DNA from: Cellulomonas fimi ATCC 484
GTDB taxonomy: Bacteria > Actinomycetota > Actinomycetes > Actinomycetales > Cellulomonadaceae
Assembly (NCBI RefSeq): GCF_000212695.1
Contig: NC_015514.1
Location: forward strand, 868,001 to 932,000
Direction of reading: 5' to 3'
Length of the DNA: 64,000 bases
Under the pieces are notes generated by a model that had not been told where the DNA came from, did no database searches, and was given only the letters and a program-made list of their open reading frames with translations. Below are positions 31,274 through 39,829 of the stretch, piece by piece (position 1 is the stretch's first letter; each line of letters starts with the position of its first letter). A program made the position numbers and the translations under genes.

Positions 31274-32365
31274 GTGTCCGACGACCAGGTGAGGGTGCTC
31301 GTCGTCGAGGACGACGTCGATACGGCCCAGTTCGTCCGAACCGTCCTGGAACGACGCGGAGGCATGGCCGCCACCGTCGTGCACGACCCGATGTCCGCGC
31401 TCGCCGAGGTCGCCGCGCGCACGTTCGACGTCGTCGTCACCGACATCCAGATGCCCGGCATGAGCGGTCTCGACCTGCTCGGCGAGCTGCGCGCCCGCGC
31501 CCCCGGCGTCCCCGTGGCCGTCATGACGGCGTTCGCGAGCGTCGACTACGCCGTCGAGGCGCTGCGCCGCGACGCCGACGAGTTCCTCGTGAAGCCCGTC
31601 GGCGCGTCCGTCCTGGTCGAGAAGATCGGGGCGCTCGCCGCCGAGGGCCGCCGTCGCCGCGAGGCCGCCGCGCCCACCGAGACCGTGCTCGCGGTGGGCG
31701 CGCACCCCGACGACGTCGAGATCGGGATCGGCGCGACGCTCGCGTCGCACCGCGCGGCAGGTGACGCGGTCGTCGTCCTCACGCTCTCCAGCGGCGCGAT
31801 CGGGGGCGAGGTCGACGCGCGCCGGCACGAGGCGCTCGCCGCGGCCGCGGTCATCAACGCCCGCCTGTACCTGCACGACTTCGAGGACACGCGCCTCGAC
31901 CCGGCCAACGGCCTCATCACGACCATCGAGGACACGATCCGCGAGGTGTCCCCGACGGTCGTCTACACGCACTCCGTGCACGACCGGCACCAGGACCACC
32001 GCGCCGTGCACCAGGCCGTGCAGGTCGCGGCCCGACGCGTGCCGTCGCTCGCGTGCTTCCAGAGCCCGTCCTCGACCGTCGAGTTCCGACCCGACACGTT
32101 CGTGCCCGTCGACGGGTTCGTCGAGACGAAGCTCGCGATGCTCGCCGCGTTCGAGTCCCAGGCGCACCGCGACTACATGGAGCCCGACCTGGTGCGCGCG
32201 ACCGCGCGGTACTGGTCGCGGTTCGGCACCGGCCGCCACGCGGAACCGCTCGAGACGGTCCGCGTCGCGGCGATGCTGTCCCGCTCGGCCCGCGCCGCGG
32301 GCCTCAGCGCCGCCCGGGACGACGCCGCAGGCCTCGCCCACGACGAGACAGGAGGACACCGGTGA
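31274..32365 (+). CDS. Response-regulator receiver fused to PIG-L/LmbE deacetylase
   Basis: A protein of 363 residues starting at GTG 31274 (GGGAGG at 31258-31263). Residues 1-~120 are a complete receiver domain: VVEDDVD, phospho-acceptor Asp57 in VVTDIQMPGMSG, VMTAF and Lys in EFLVKPV. Residues ~137-363 are a PIG-L-type deacetylase: AVGAHPDDVEIG (His144, Asp146, Asp147 zinc/catalytic motif), VVVLTLSSGAIGG, and HSVHDRHQDHRAVHQ with the second histidine cluster. PIG-L enzymes remove acetyl from GlcNAc-linked molecules. The fusion implies phosphorylation-gated deacetylation. First gene of a six-gene coupled operon with an ATP-grasp enzyme, a PHP protein and a kinase. Confidence 0.9.
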   Translation: MSDDQVRVLVVEDDVDTAQFVRTVLERRGGMAATVVHDPMSALAEVAARTFDVVVTDIQMPGMSGLDLLGELRARAPGVPVAVMTAFASVDYAVEALRRDADEFLVKPVGASVLVEKIGALAAEGRRRREAAAPTETVLAVGAHPDDVEIGIGATLASHRAAGDAVVVLTLSSGAIGGEVDARRHEALAAAAVINARLYLHDFEDTRLDPANGLITTIEDTIREVSPTVVYTHSVHDRHQDHRAVHQAVQVAARRVPSLACFQSPSSTVEFRPDTFVPVDGFVETKLAMLAAFESQAHRDYMEPDLVRATARYWSRFGTGRHAEPLETVRVAAMLSRSARAAGLSAARDDAAGLAHDETGGHR

Positions 32366-33357
32366 CCCGAGTGCTGGTGACGGGAGCCGGCGGACCCGCC
32401 GGGGTGGCGGTGATCCGCTCGCTGCAGCGGCGCGGCGACGTCGAGGTGTTCGCCGCCGACATGGACCGCTGGGCGAGCGCGATCTACCTCGTGCCGGCCG
32501 AGCGGCGGCGGCTCGTCCCCGCGGGGCGCGCGCCCGAGTTCGTCGACGTCGTCGCCCAGATGTGCCGCGAGGACCGGATCGACGTGCTGTTCCCGACCGT
32601 CGACGTCGAGCTGCCCCGGCTCGCCGCCGAGCGGGACCGGCTCGCCGCCGACGGCACGCTGCTCGCGTCTCCCGCGCTCGGCACGCTCGAGACGTGCCTC
32701 GACAAGCTCGCCCTCGCGCGGGCGTGCACGCGGACCGTGCGGGTCCCGCGCACCGAGCTCGTCGGGACCCCGCAGGCGACCTCGGGCTGGGAGTTCCCCG
32801 TCATCGTCAAGCCGCGGCGCGGCGCCGGGTCGCGCGGGGTGCGGACCGTCTTCAGCGCCGCAGAGCTGGAGTCGGTGCACGCCGAGGAGGACCTGCTCGT
32901 GCAGGAGCTGCTGCCCGGCGACGAGTTCTCCGTCGACGTCCTCGCGGGCCTCGACGGCTCCGTCGTGGCGGCCGTGCCGCGCGCCCGCCTGCGCGTCGAC
33001 TCCGGCGTCGCCGTCGCGGGCGTCACGGTGCACGACGACGACCTCGTCGCGACGGCGTCGGCCGTCGCGCGGGCCGTCGGCCTGACGACCGTCGCGAACG
33101 TCCAGCTCAAGCGCGACGCCGACGGCGTGCCCGCGCTGCTCGAGGTCAACCCGCGGTTCCCCGGTGCGATGCCGCTGACCGTCGCGGCCGGCGTGGACAT
33201 GCCGTCGCTGACGCTCGACGCGGTGCTCGGTCGACCGCTGCCCGAGCACGTCGACTACGCCGAGGTCGCCAACGTGCGCTACCTCGAGGACGTGTTCCTG
33301 CCGCTCGCCGAGGTGCTCCCCGCGCCCCAGGTCACCCCCGAGACCGCGGACGCATGA
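32362..33357 (+). CDS. ATP-grasp ligase (CarB/PylC-like)
   Basis: A protein of 331 residues, GTG 32362 overlapping the previous stop by 4 nt with AGGAGG before it. N-terminal Rossmann-like part (VLVTGAGGPAGVAVIRSL, IDVLFPTVDVEL), then an ATP-grasp fold: FPVIVKPRRGAGSRGVRTV, DLLVQELLPGDEFSVDVL, and the metal-binding LLEVNPRFPGAMPLT. It is similar to carbamoyl-phosphate-synthase-like ligases that join a carboxylate to an amine. The substrate is unknown. Coupled with deacetylase and PHP genes it could build or modify a small metabolite. Confidence 0.9.
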   Translation: MTRVLVTGAGGPAGVAVIRSLQRRGDVEVFAADMDRWASAIYLVPAERRRLVPAGRAPEFVDVVAQMCREDRIDVLFPTVDVELPRLAAERDRLAADGTLLASPALGTLETCLDKLALARACTRTVRVPRTELVGTPQATSGWEFPVIVKPRRGAGSRGVRTVFSAAELESVHAEEDLLVQELLPGDEFSVDVLAGLDGSVVAAVPRARLRVDSGVAVAGVTVHDDDLVATASAVARAVGLTTVANVQLKRDADGVPALLEVNPRFPGAMPLTVAAGVDMPSLTLDAVLGRPLPEHVDYAEVANVRYLEDVFLPLAEVLPAPQVTPETADA

Positions 33358-34076
33358 CCGGCCCGTCGCTGCGGGGCGACCACCACGTGCACTCGGCGTT
33401 CTCCGACGACGCCGTGAGCACACCCGCGGAGAACCTCGCCGCCGCACGCGCCGCCGGCCTCGACACCCTCCGCATGGTCGACCACGTGCGCGTCTCCACG
33501 TCGTACGTGCCGGACTTCCTCGCGGTCGTGCGCGGGCTGCCGCGCGTCGACGGCCTGCGGGTCCTCACCGGGGTCGAGGCGAAGGTGCTCGACGCGTCGG
33601 GCGCCGTCGACGCGCCGCCCGACGTCCTGGCGGCGCTGGGCCGGCCCGACGGGGCCGACCGCGTGCTCCTCGCCGACCACCAGTTCCCCGGTCCCGACGG
33701 ACCGTGGAGCCCGCGCGTGGTGCTCGAGCACCTGGGGGCCGGGACGCTCACGCGGGCCGGCGCGGTCGAGACGCTCGTGACGGCGACCGCGCGCGCGGTC
33801 CGGCGTGCCGGGCGCGCACAGCTCGCGCACCCCTTCTCGCTGCTGCCCAAGATCGGCCTGACCGAGGACGACGTGAGCGACGAGCTGCTCGACGCGCTCG
33901 CGGAGGTCCTCGTCGCGACCGGCACGCCCGTCGAGGTCAACGAGAAGTGGCGGTGCCCCGGCGCGCGGGTCCGGGACCGGTGGGTGGCCGCCGGGGTCGC
34001 GCTCGTGGCGTCCACCGACGCGCACGTCGCCGACGACGTCGGGCGGTACGCGTGGCTGCGCGCGGAGCAGGCGTGA
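33354..34076 (+). CDS. PHP-domain phosphoesterase
   Basis: A protein of 240 residues, ATG 33354 overlapping the ATP-grasp stop (ATGA). Metal-binding motifs of the PHP fold: DHHVHSAFSDDA (His11, His13 at the N-terminus), MVDHVR, GVEAKV (Glu), LADHQFPG, AQLAHPFSL and STDAHV near the end. PHP proteins hydrolyse phosphoesters such as histidinol phosphate or nucleotides. It is shorter than histidinol phosphatase and its substrate is unknown, probably the product of the same operon. Confidence 0.88.
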   Translation: MTGPSLRGDHHVHSAFSDDAVSTPAENLAAARAAGLDTLRMVDHVRVSTSYVPDFLAVVRGLPRVDGLRVLTGVEAKVLDASGAVDAPPDVLAALGRPDGADRVLLADHQFPGPDGPWSPRVVLEHLGAGTLTRAGAVETLVTATARAVRRAGRAQLAHPFSLLPKIGLTEDDVSDELLDALAEVLVATGTPVEVNEKWRCPGARVRDRWVAAGVALVASTDAHVADDVGRYAWLRAEQA

Positions 34077-34264
34077 GCACGCACCGCCGTTCCGCCCCCG
34101 CGGCGGCCCACGACGTGGCGAGGTTCGGTGCGGTGCTCCGCACGACCGCCCGCGACAGCGGCCGGCTGCGCGGTGCCGCCCGCGAGGGCCGACGGGACGG
34201 GCAGGGTGAGGACATGGGCCGCGAGGCAGCCACGAAGGCGCGCAGCGTGCGGGGTGCGGCATGA
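34073..34264 (+). CDS. Tiny basic protein inside the phosphorelay operon
   Basis: A protein of 63 residues, GTG 34073 overlapping the PHP stop (GTGA) and ending with TGA inside the next ATGA (34261). It is tightly fitted between two genes with 4-nt overlaps at both ends, which argues it is translated. It is rich in Arg and Ala (THRRSAPAAAHDVARFGAVL, REGRRDGQGEDMGREAATKA), likely helical and positively charged, with no known domain. It could be an adaptor between receiver and enzyme. Confidence 0.6.
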   Translation: MSTHRRSAPAAAHDVARFGAVLRTTARDSGRLRGAAREGRRDGQGEDMGREAATKARSVRGAA

Positions 34265-34614
34265 GCCCGCGGGCGCTCGTCGTCGACGACGAGCCCGACG
34301 AGCGCGCGCTGCTCGCCACGCACCTGCACCGGATGGGCCTCGACGTGCGCGAGACCCGCAGCGCCGAGGAGGCGCTGTCCGACGACGCGAACCTCGACGT
34401 GGACGTCGCGTTCGTCGACCTGCGGCTGCCCGGCATGGGCGGCTGGGAGCTGGTCGAGGAGCTCCGCGCCCGGCGCCCGGGCCTGCCGGTCGTCGTGGTC
34501 TCCGTGCTCGACGCGCACGACTACCCGAACGTCGAGGCGGCGCTGCCCAAGCCGTTCGTCGGCGAGAACGTGCGCACGGCGCTCGACCAGGCGCTGCCGG
34601 GGTGGTCGCCGTGA
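34261..34614 (+). CDS. Stand-alone response-regulator receiver
   Basis: A protein of 117 residues comprising only a receiver: VVDDEPDE, phospho-acceptor Asp53 in AFVDLRLPGMGG, VVSVLD, and Lys in ALPKPF. There is no output domain, so it acts as a phosphate shuttle or sink, or binds a partner. ATG 34261 overlaps the tiny gene's stop and its own stop overlaps the kinase start. It is likely the link between the kinase and the receiver-deacetylase fusion. Confidence 0.88.
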   Translation: MSPRALVVDDEPDERALLATHLHRMGLDVRETRSAEEALSDDANLDVDVAFVDLRLPGMGGWELVEELRARRPGLPVVVVSVLDAHDYPNVEAALPKPFVGENVRTALDQALPGWSP

Positions 34615-36380
34615 ACCGCCCCCGCGTGCCGACGGTCCCGGCCGGCGGGGCGTCGCGCGTCCTGCGCCGGTTCGCGTCGCGGATGGGGAGCGAGGCCGCG
34701 GTCGTGGAGCGGCAGCTCCCGTTCCTCGTGGTGTTCCTCATCGCGCTCCTGACGCTGCGCTTCCCCGGGATCCCCATCAGCCTGCCGTGGGCGGTGTGGG
34801 CCTCCGGCGGTGTCGCGGTGCTCATCGCGCTGCTCGCCCGCTTCGTGCCGTGGGCGGAGGCGCCCGAGTGGACGCAGGACGTGCTGCCCGCCCTGCAGAT
34901 CGTCGCGATCGCGTTGCTGCGCGCGGGGACGGGCGGCACCGGGTCGATGTACACCACGATGATCTTCCTGCCGGTGCTCGCGCTCGCCGCGCAGCGCGGG
35001 CGACGCGGGATCGCCGTCGGGACGATCGGGGTGGGGCTCGCGATCGTGGTCCCCGCGGCGCTCGACCCCGACGTCCCCTTCTCGAACCTCGTGCTGCTGC
35101 GCAGCCTGTTCGTCGGGCTCGTCGCGTTCGTCATCGCCGTGACCGCGCACGAGGTCACCGAGCGCCTGCGGGCGCGCACCGAGGCGGTCGCGGTGATGCG
35201 CGACCGCGAGCAGGAGCTCCTGGAGCGGATGCGGGCCGACGCGTTCGAGCTCGCGCGCGTCGCGGATGCGCGCCGTGCCGCGCGCGACCAGCTCGTCTCG
35301 ATCATCGACTCCGCGACGCAGCAGGCGATCATCGCGACCGACGCGACCGGGCTCGTCGAGGTGTTCAACGCGGGCGCGGAACGGCTGCTCGGGTTCGCGC
35401 AGGGCGACGTCGTGGGTCGGATGCGCATCACCGACCTCGACGCGGGCGCCGAGGTCGTGGCCCCGACGCCGGGCCGCGCACCCGGGTCCACGGCCGCGCG
35501 GCTGCTCGAGTCGATCGTCGCGCCCGACGGCAGCGGCGGCTTCCCGCGCGACCGCACGTACCGCCGGCAGGACGGGTCCGAGGTGACGGTCCAGCTCGCC
35601 GTGACGCGGCGGCTCGAGGTCGACGGCACCGTCGCCGGGTACGTCGTCGTCGCGACCGACGTGACCGCCGACCGCGAGGCCGCGCGGCTCAAGGACGAGT
35701 TCGTCAGCCTCGTGAGCCACGAGCTGCGCACGCCGCTCACGTCCGTCCTCGGCTACCTCGAGCTCCTGCTCGACGGCACCGACGAGCTGACCGAGGAGCA
35801 GCGCAGCTACCTCACCGTGATCGAGCGCAACGCGCGCCGCCAGCTGAGGCTCGTCGGCGACCTCCTGCTCACGGCGCAGGTCGACGCGGGCACGTTCGCC
35901 ATCTCGCCGCGCCCGATCGACCTCGCGGACGTGGTGCGGGGGTCGGCGACGTCCCTGGGGCCCGTGGCGGAGCAGGCCGGGGTCGCGCTCGTCACGTCGG
36001 TCGCCCCGACGCCGGTCGTGGCGGACCCGGGCCGGCTCGCGCAGGTCGTCGACAACCTCGTCTCCAACGCCGTGAAGTTCACGCCGTCCGGCGGCGAGGT
36101 GCACCTCGAGGTCGCCCCGACGCCCGACGGCGGGGCGGGGGTGCTGGTGCGGGACACGGGCATCGGCATCGCCCCCGACGAGCTGCAGCGGCTCACCACG
36201 CGGTTCTTCCGGGCGACGTCGGCGACGCGGCGTGCGATCCCGGGCGTCGGGCTCGGGCTCGCGATCGCCCGCGCCGTCGTGGACGCGCACGGCGGCCGGC
36301 TCGACGTCGAGAGCACGCTCGGCGAGGGCACGACGTTCGTCGTCACGCTGCCGGCCGCACCCCCCGACCGCCCGGCCTGA
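34611..36380 (+). CDS. PAS-domain sensor histidine kinase with N-terminal membrane domain
   Basis: A protein of 589 residues, GTG 34611 overlapping the receiver stop by 4 nt. N-terminal integral membrane region of about five to six helices (about 37-190; LPFLVVFLIALLTLRF, AVWASGGVAVLIALLARF), no large extracellular loop. Then a coiled stretch and a PAS domain (about 225-355; IIDSATQQAIIATDATGLVE, DVTADREAARLKDEF). HisKA has His370 in LVSHELRTPLTS. The ATPase domain shows NLVSNAVKFTP, DTGIGIAPDEL and GVGLGLAIARAVVDAHGG. It is expected to phosphorylate both receivers of the operon. Confidence 0.9.
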   Translation: MNRPRVPTVPAGGASRVLRRFASRMGSEAAVVERQLPFLVVFLIALLTLRFPGIPISLPWAVWASGGVAVLIALLARFVPWAEAPEWTQDVLPALQIVAIALLRAGTGGTGSMYTTMIFLPVLALAAQRGRRGIAVGTIGVGLAIVVPAALDPDVPFSNLVLLRSLFVGLVAFVIAVTAHEVTERLRARTEAVAVMRDREQELLERMRADAFELARVADARRAARDQLVSIIDSATQQAIIATDATGLVEVFNAGAERLLGFAQGDVVGRMRITDLDAGAEVVAPTPGRAPGSTAARLLESIVAPDGSGGFPRDRTYRRQDGSEVTVQLAVTRRLEVDGTVAGYVVVATDVTADREAARLKDEFVSLVSHELRTPLTSVLGYLELLLDGTDELTEEQRSYLTVIERNARRQLRLVGDLLLTAQVDAGTFAISPRPIDLADVVRGSATSLGPVAEQAGVALVTSVAPTPVVADPGRLAQVVDNLVSNAVKFTPSGGEVHLEVAPTPDGGAGVLVRDTGIGIAPDELQRLTTRFFRATSATRRAIPGVGLGLAIARAVVDAHGGRLDVESTLGEGTTFVVTLPAAPPDRPA

Positions 36381-36528
36381 CCGCTCCCCCCGACCGACCT
36401 GCCCGCGCGCCGGGCCGCCGCGAGGACGTATCTGGACACCTGCTCGGGTCCCCTTCTGCCCGTGCGCCGACGACGACGCACCCGCACCCTGCGCACGGAA
36501 CACCGTGCCGGACCCCGAAGGAACCGCG

Positions 36529-37923
36529 ATGTCCCTCCTGAGCCCCGCGACCGGCCACCGCCGCACCGTCGGCGCCGCCGCCGTCCGCGCCCTGCAGGAC
36601 GCCGTCCCCGGCGTGCACCTGCCCGGCAGCGAGCCCTACGCCCGCCTGACCCGGACCTCCAACCTGCTGCACCCGGTCGCGCCGCTCGCGGTCGTCGAGG
36701 TCACGGGCCCGGACGACGTCAGCGCGACCGTGCGGCTGGCCGCCGCGTTCGGCGTGCCGGTGGCGGTGCAGGGCACCGGGCACGGGGCGGCCGAGGAGAT
36801 GCGGGACGCGATCCTCGTGCACACGGCGGCCCTCGACGAGCTGACCGTGCACCCGCAGGAGCGGTGGGCGCGGATCGGGGCGGGCGTCCGGTGGGCGCGC
36901 GTGCTGGAGGCCGCGGCACCGCACGGGCTCGCCGCGCTGTGCGGCTCCTCGCCCGACGTGGGTGCGGTCGGGATGCTCACGGGCGGCGGGCTCGGCCCGG
37001 TCGCCCGCTCGCACGGGCTCTCGTCGGACACCGTCCGCGCGTTCGACGTCGTGACCGGTGACGGCGTGCTGCGGCGCGTGACCGCGGACGAGCACCCGGA
37101 CCTGTTCTGGGGGCTGCGCGGCGGCAAGGGGACGCTCGGGATCGTCACCGCGGTCGAGGTCGACCTCGTCGCGCTGCCCGAGGTCTACGCGGGCGGGCTG
37201 TGGTTCGCGGAGGCCGACGTGCCGGGGGTCCTGCGCACGTGGGCGCAGTGGTGCGAGCTGCTGCCGCACGAGGGCACGACGTCCGTCGCCGTGATGCGCC
37301 TGCCGGACGTGGAGCCGTTCCCCGCGCCGCTGCGCGGACAGGTCACGCTGCACGTGCGCTTCGCGTGGACGGGCGACGCGGCGGTGGGCGAGGAGATGGT
37401 CCGCGCGCTGCGGGCGGTCGCGGCGCCGGTCCTCGACACCGTGCGACGCATGCCGTACGCCGCGCTCGGCGAGGTGCACGACGACCCGGTCGACCCGATG
37501 CCGCTGCACGAGACGCACCACCTGCTCGACGGCTTCGGCGTGGCCGGTGCGGACCGGCTGCTCGAGCTCGTCGGCCCGGGCGTGCCGTCCGCGCAGGCCA
37601 TGGTCGAGGTGCGGCAGCTCGGCGGCCGCGTCCGGGAGGGCGACCCGTGCGCGTACGCGCACCGCGACGCGGCGTACAGCCTGTTCGTGGTGGGCCTCAT
37701 GGTGCCCGAGGTCGCGCAGGTCGTGACGCGCGACGCCGCCCGCATCGAGGCCGGGATGGCGCCGTGGCTGCGGGACGGCGGGCTGCCGAACTTCACCGGC
37801 GGCTCCGGTCCCGCCTGGGCGCAGCGCGTGTTCACGCCGCTCGTCGCACGGCGTCTGCGGGCGCTGTCCCGCACGTACGACCCCGCGGGCGTGCTGCTCG
37901 CGGCCCGCGGCGTGCGCGGCTGA
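36529..37923 (+). CDS. FAD-binding oxidoreductase (BBE/VAO type)
   Basis: A protein of 464 residues, ATG 36529 with AAGGA upstream. The FAD-binding PCMH-type domain (about 45-215) shows VPVAVQGTGHGA, where the His is in the usual covalent-flavin position, and CGSSPDVGAVGMLTGGGLG. The C-terminal half follows the berberine-bridge pattern (substrate domain, RALSRTYDPAGV). It has no signal peptide, so a cytoplasmic flavoenzyme oxidising a sugar or aromatic alcohol is likely. It stands alone, 148 nt after the kinase operon. Confidence 0.85.
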   Translation: MSLLSPATGHRRTVGAAAVRALQDAVPGVHLPGSEPYARLTRTSNLLHPVAPLAVVEVTGPDDVSATVRLAAAFGVPVAVQGTGHGAAEEMRDAILVHTAALDELTVHPQERWARIGAGVRWARVLEAAAPHGLAALCGSSPDVGAVGMLTGGGLGPVARSHGLSSDTVRAFDVVTGDGVLRRVTADEHPDLFWGLRGGKGTLGIVTAVEVDLVALPEVYAGGLWFAEADVPGVLRTWAQWCELLPHEGTTSVAVMRLPDVEPFPAPLRGQVTLHVRFAWTGDAAVGEEMVRALRAVAAPVLDTVRRMPYAALGEVHDDPVDPMPLHETHHLLDGFGVAGADRLLELVGPGVPSAQAMVEVRQLGGRVREGDPCAYAHRDAAYSLFVVGLMVPEVAQVVTRDAARIEAGMAPWLRDGGLPNFTGGSGPAWAQRVFTPLVARRLRALSRTYDPAGVLLAARGVRG

Positions 37924-37929
37924 CGGGGG

Positions 37930-38307
37930 TCAGCCGTCGGTGCGGGCCGCGTCGGGCGCGTCGGCGGACGGAGCCCAGCGCCGCGGCGCGCCGTCGCCCC
38001 GCGTGCGGGCGGGGGACGTCGACCCGGCCGGAGCGGTCGTCGTCGCGGGAGCGGTCGCGGTGGGCTCCTCCGGCGCGGCCGTCCCGGTCGGCTCCGCGCT
38101 GGGCGTCGGGGTCGGGGTGGGGCCGACGTGGTACTGCAGCTCGACGGTCGAGGTGTCGGTGAAGCGCGCCTCGGTCGCGTAGGTGGCGGGCGTGACGAGC
38201 GCGGCCACGGCGAGCGCGAGGACCACGGCGAGCCGCACCCACGCGCCGCGGTCCGCCGAGAGGAAACCGTCGCGGCGGTCGGGGAGGTCAGTCGAGGAGG
38301 AGGTCAT
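37930..38307 (-). CDS. Small exported protein of the SipW/TasA cluster
   Basis: A protein of 125 residues from ATG 38307, overlapping the end of the signal peptidase gene by 20 nt. N-terminal hydrophobic signal (WVRLAVVLALAVAALVTPA) followed by ATEARFTDTSTVELQY, the look of a SipW-type (alternate) signal peptide cleaved before a F-T/S-D motif. The rest is a Pro/Thr/Ala linker. It is a probable second substrate of the adjacent peptidase. The function is unknown. Confidence 0.65.
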   Translation of the reverse strand: MTSSSTDLPDRRDGFLSADRGAWVRLAVVLALAVAALVTPATYATEARFTDTSTVELQYHVGPTPTPTPSAEPTGTAAPEEPTATAPATTTAPAGSTSPARTRGDGAPRRWAPSADAPDAARTDG

Positions 38308-39016
38308 CGAACCTCCCGTCGGTGAGCGGGTCGGGCGCGGCACGGCGCCGCTCGCGACGCGCGTCGAGGACCGCGAGGACCTCGAGCGTCGCGAGCGCGA
38401 GCAGCGGCGGCACGAGCATGACGGCGCGACCCGTCGCCGACGTCGACCACTGCAGCACCCAGCCCCAGCCGGCGTGCACCTCGAGCACCACGCCGCGCAC
38501 GCGCGTGATGGGCGTCGCGTCCGGGTCGGGGGCGGGGTTCGCGTCGCCCTTGGTGAAGACGTAGGCGCGGGTGACGGCCTCGCCGTCCGCGTCGAGCTTC
38601 GGGACGCGCTCGCCCGTCTCGGGGTCGGTGACGAGCTCCGGCAGGTGCCGCAGCGCGACGACCCGGTGCGTGACGAGCTGCTCGGAGCCGGACGGCCAGA
38701 ACGACACGACCTGCCCGACCTTGAGGTCCGACTCGTGCGTGATGGCCCGCAGCACCACGGCGTCGCCGGCCTCGAACTTCGGCGCCATCGACCCCGAGGT
38801 GACGATGAGGAGCCGCTCGTCGTTGAGCTGGTACCAGAGCGGGACCAGCAGGGACGCGGCGTACGCGGCGCCGCACACCGCCACGACCGTCCAGAGCACG
38901 ACGGACAGGACCCGCCGCCACACGGGCAGCCGCGGGCGCGACCGACGGGCGCGGGCCACGCTGGGTGACCTGCGCTCGACGACCGGCTCGCCCGGGGCTC
39001 GCCCGCGACGGATCAT
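38288..39016 (-). CDS. SipW-like signal peptidase (Ser/His type)
   Basis: A protein of 242 residues, ATG 39016. It has a basic N-terminus, a membrane helix (RVLSVVLWTVVAVCGAAYAA), then the catalytic Ser in VTSGSMAPKFEAGD and VTHRVVAL with His in the place where bacterial type-I enzymes have Lys. This makes it the ER/SipW type. A second membrane helix (AVMLVPPLLALATLEVLAVL) ends the protein. SipW in Bacillus processes TasA-type matrix proteins, and two such proteins are encoded beside it. It is read in the same frame as the GGDEF-EAL gene upstream. Confidence 0.83.
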   Translation of the reverse strand: MIRRGRAPGEPVVERRSPSVARARRSRPRLPVWRRVLSVVLWTVVAVCGAAYAASLLVPLWYQLNDERLLIVTSGSMAPKFEAGDAVVLRAITHESDLKVGQVVSFWPSGSEQLVTHRVVALRHLPELVTDPETGERVPKLDADGEAVTRAYVFTKGDANPAPDPDATPITRVRGVVLEVHAGWGWVLQWSTSATGRAVMLVPPLLALATLEVLAVLDARRERRRAAPDPLTDGRFDDLLLD

Positions 39017-39027
39017 GGCGGCGGTGC

Positions 39028-39729
39028 TCAGTTGTTGGCGACCTGCTCGGCCTGCATGCGCAGCGCGAGGGCGAGCCCGGTGTCCTGGAACTCGTTGCCG
39101 GCGCCGACGGGCAGGTGCAGGCGGACGCACAGCGTCTCGGACGTCGACGCGGCGAGCGGTCGGTCGCCGGCCTGCTGGCCCGTGGCCGCGTCGCCGACGA
39201 TCGCGTCGAACGCGCTCGCGAGCGGCGCGCCGCTGCTGCCGGCGACGGACCCGAGCAGCGGGGCGGTCGCGACCGACGTCGCGTCGCACGTCGCGGTCTC
39301 GAAGACCGACAGCTCGACGATCGTCGCGAGCGACGCGGCCGCGGGGGCGACGGGTGCGCCGTCCGGGTCGGCGAGCGTCGGCGACGGCTGCGGCGAGGTG
39401 ACGTCGGTCGTGCGGTACTCGACCGAGTAGCGCAGCTGCAGCGAGCCGTTGTTCTGGACGAGCACCGGCGTGTAGACGGTGTCGCCGGGCTCGAGGCCTT
39501 CGGCGGGGACCGCGAAGTCGACCGCGCCGACGGCGAGGTCGACGGTGCCGGTCGAGATCTCGGTGCTCGTGGAGTCGGTGTCGCTGAACAGCGCCGACGT
39601 CGTGAGCGACGTGGCACCGACGACCGCCAGACCCACGATGCCGATGGTGGTCCACATGCGGCGCCTCCTGGGACGGTCCCGCTGCGGCGGGGCGGGGTCG
39701 ATCATCTCCTGGAGCAGGTCGTCCATCAT
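39028..39729 (-). CDS. TasA/CalY-like exported protein
   Basis: A protein of 233 residues from ATG 39729 (or ATG 39726). Basic N-terminal tail, then a signal anchor MWTTIGIVGLAVVGATSLTTSALFSDTDS. The SALFSDTD motif with following TVDLAV is the hallmark of TasA/camelysin-type substrates of SipW. The mature region (about 60-233) is a beta-rich domain. Such proteins form biofilm fibres or surface layers in Bacillus. The same role is inferred here. It is followed by its presumed peptidase 12 nt downstream. Confidence 0.8.
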   Translation of the reverse strand: MMDDLLQEMIDPAPPQRDRPRRRRMWTTIGIVGLAVVGATSLTTSALFSDTDSTSTEISTGTVDLAVGAVDFAVPAEGLEPGDTVYTPVLVQNNGSLQLRYSVEYRTTDVTSPQPSPTLADPDGAPVAPAAASLATIVELSVFETATCDATSVATAPLLGSVAGSSGAPLASAFDAIVGDAATGQQAGDRPLAASTSETLCVRLHLPVGAGNEFQDTGLALALRMQAEQVANN

Positions 39730-39829
39730 CGAAGGAACTCCTCGGCGGGTCGTGCGCAGGTCGGTCCGGGCCCGGACAGGGTGCTATCGGCAGATGGGTG
39801 ACGACTGTTGAGGCGTTCGGGGGAGATTC

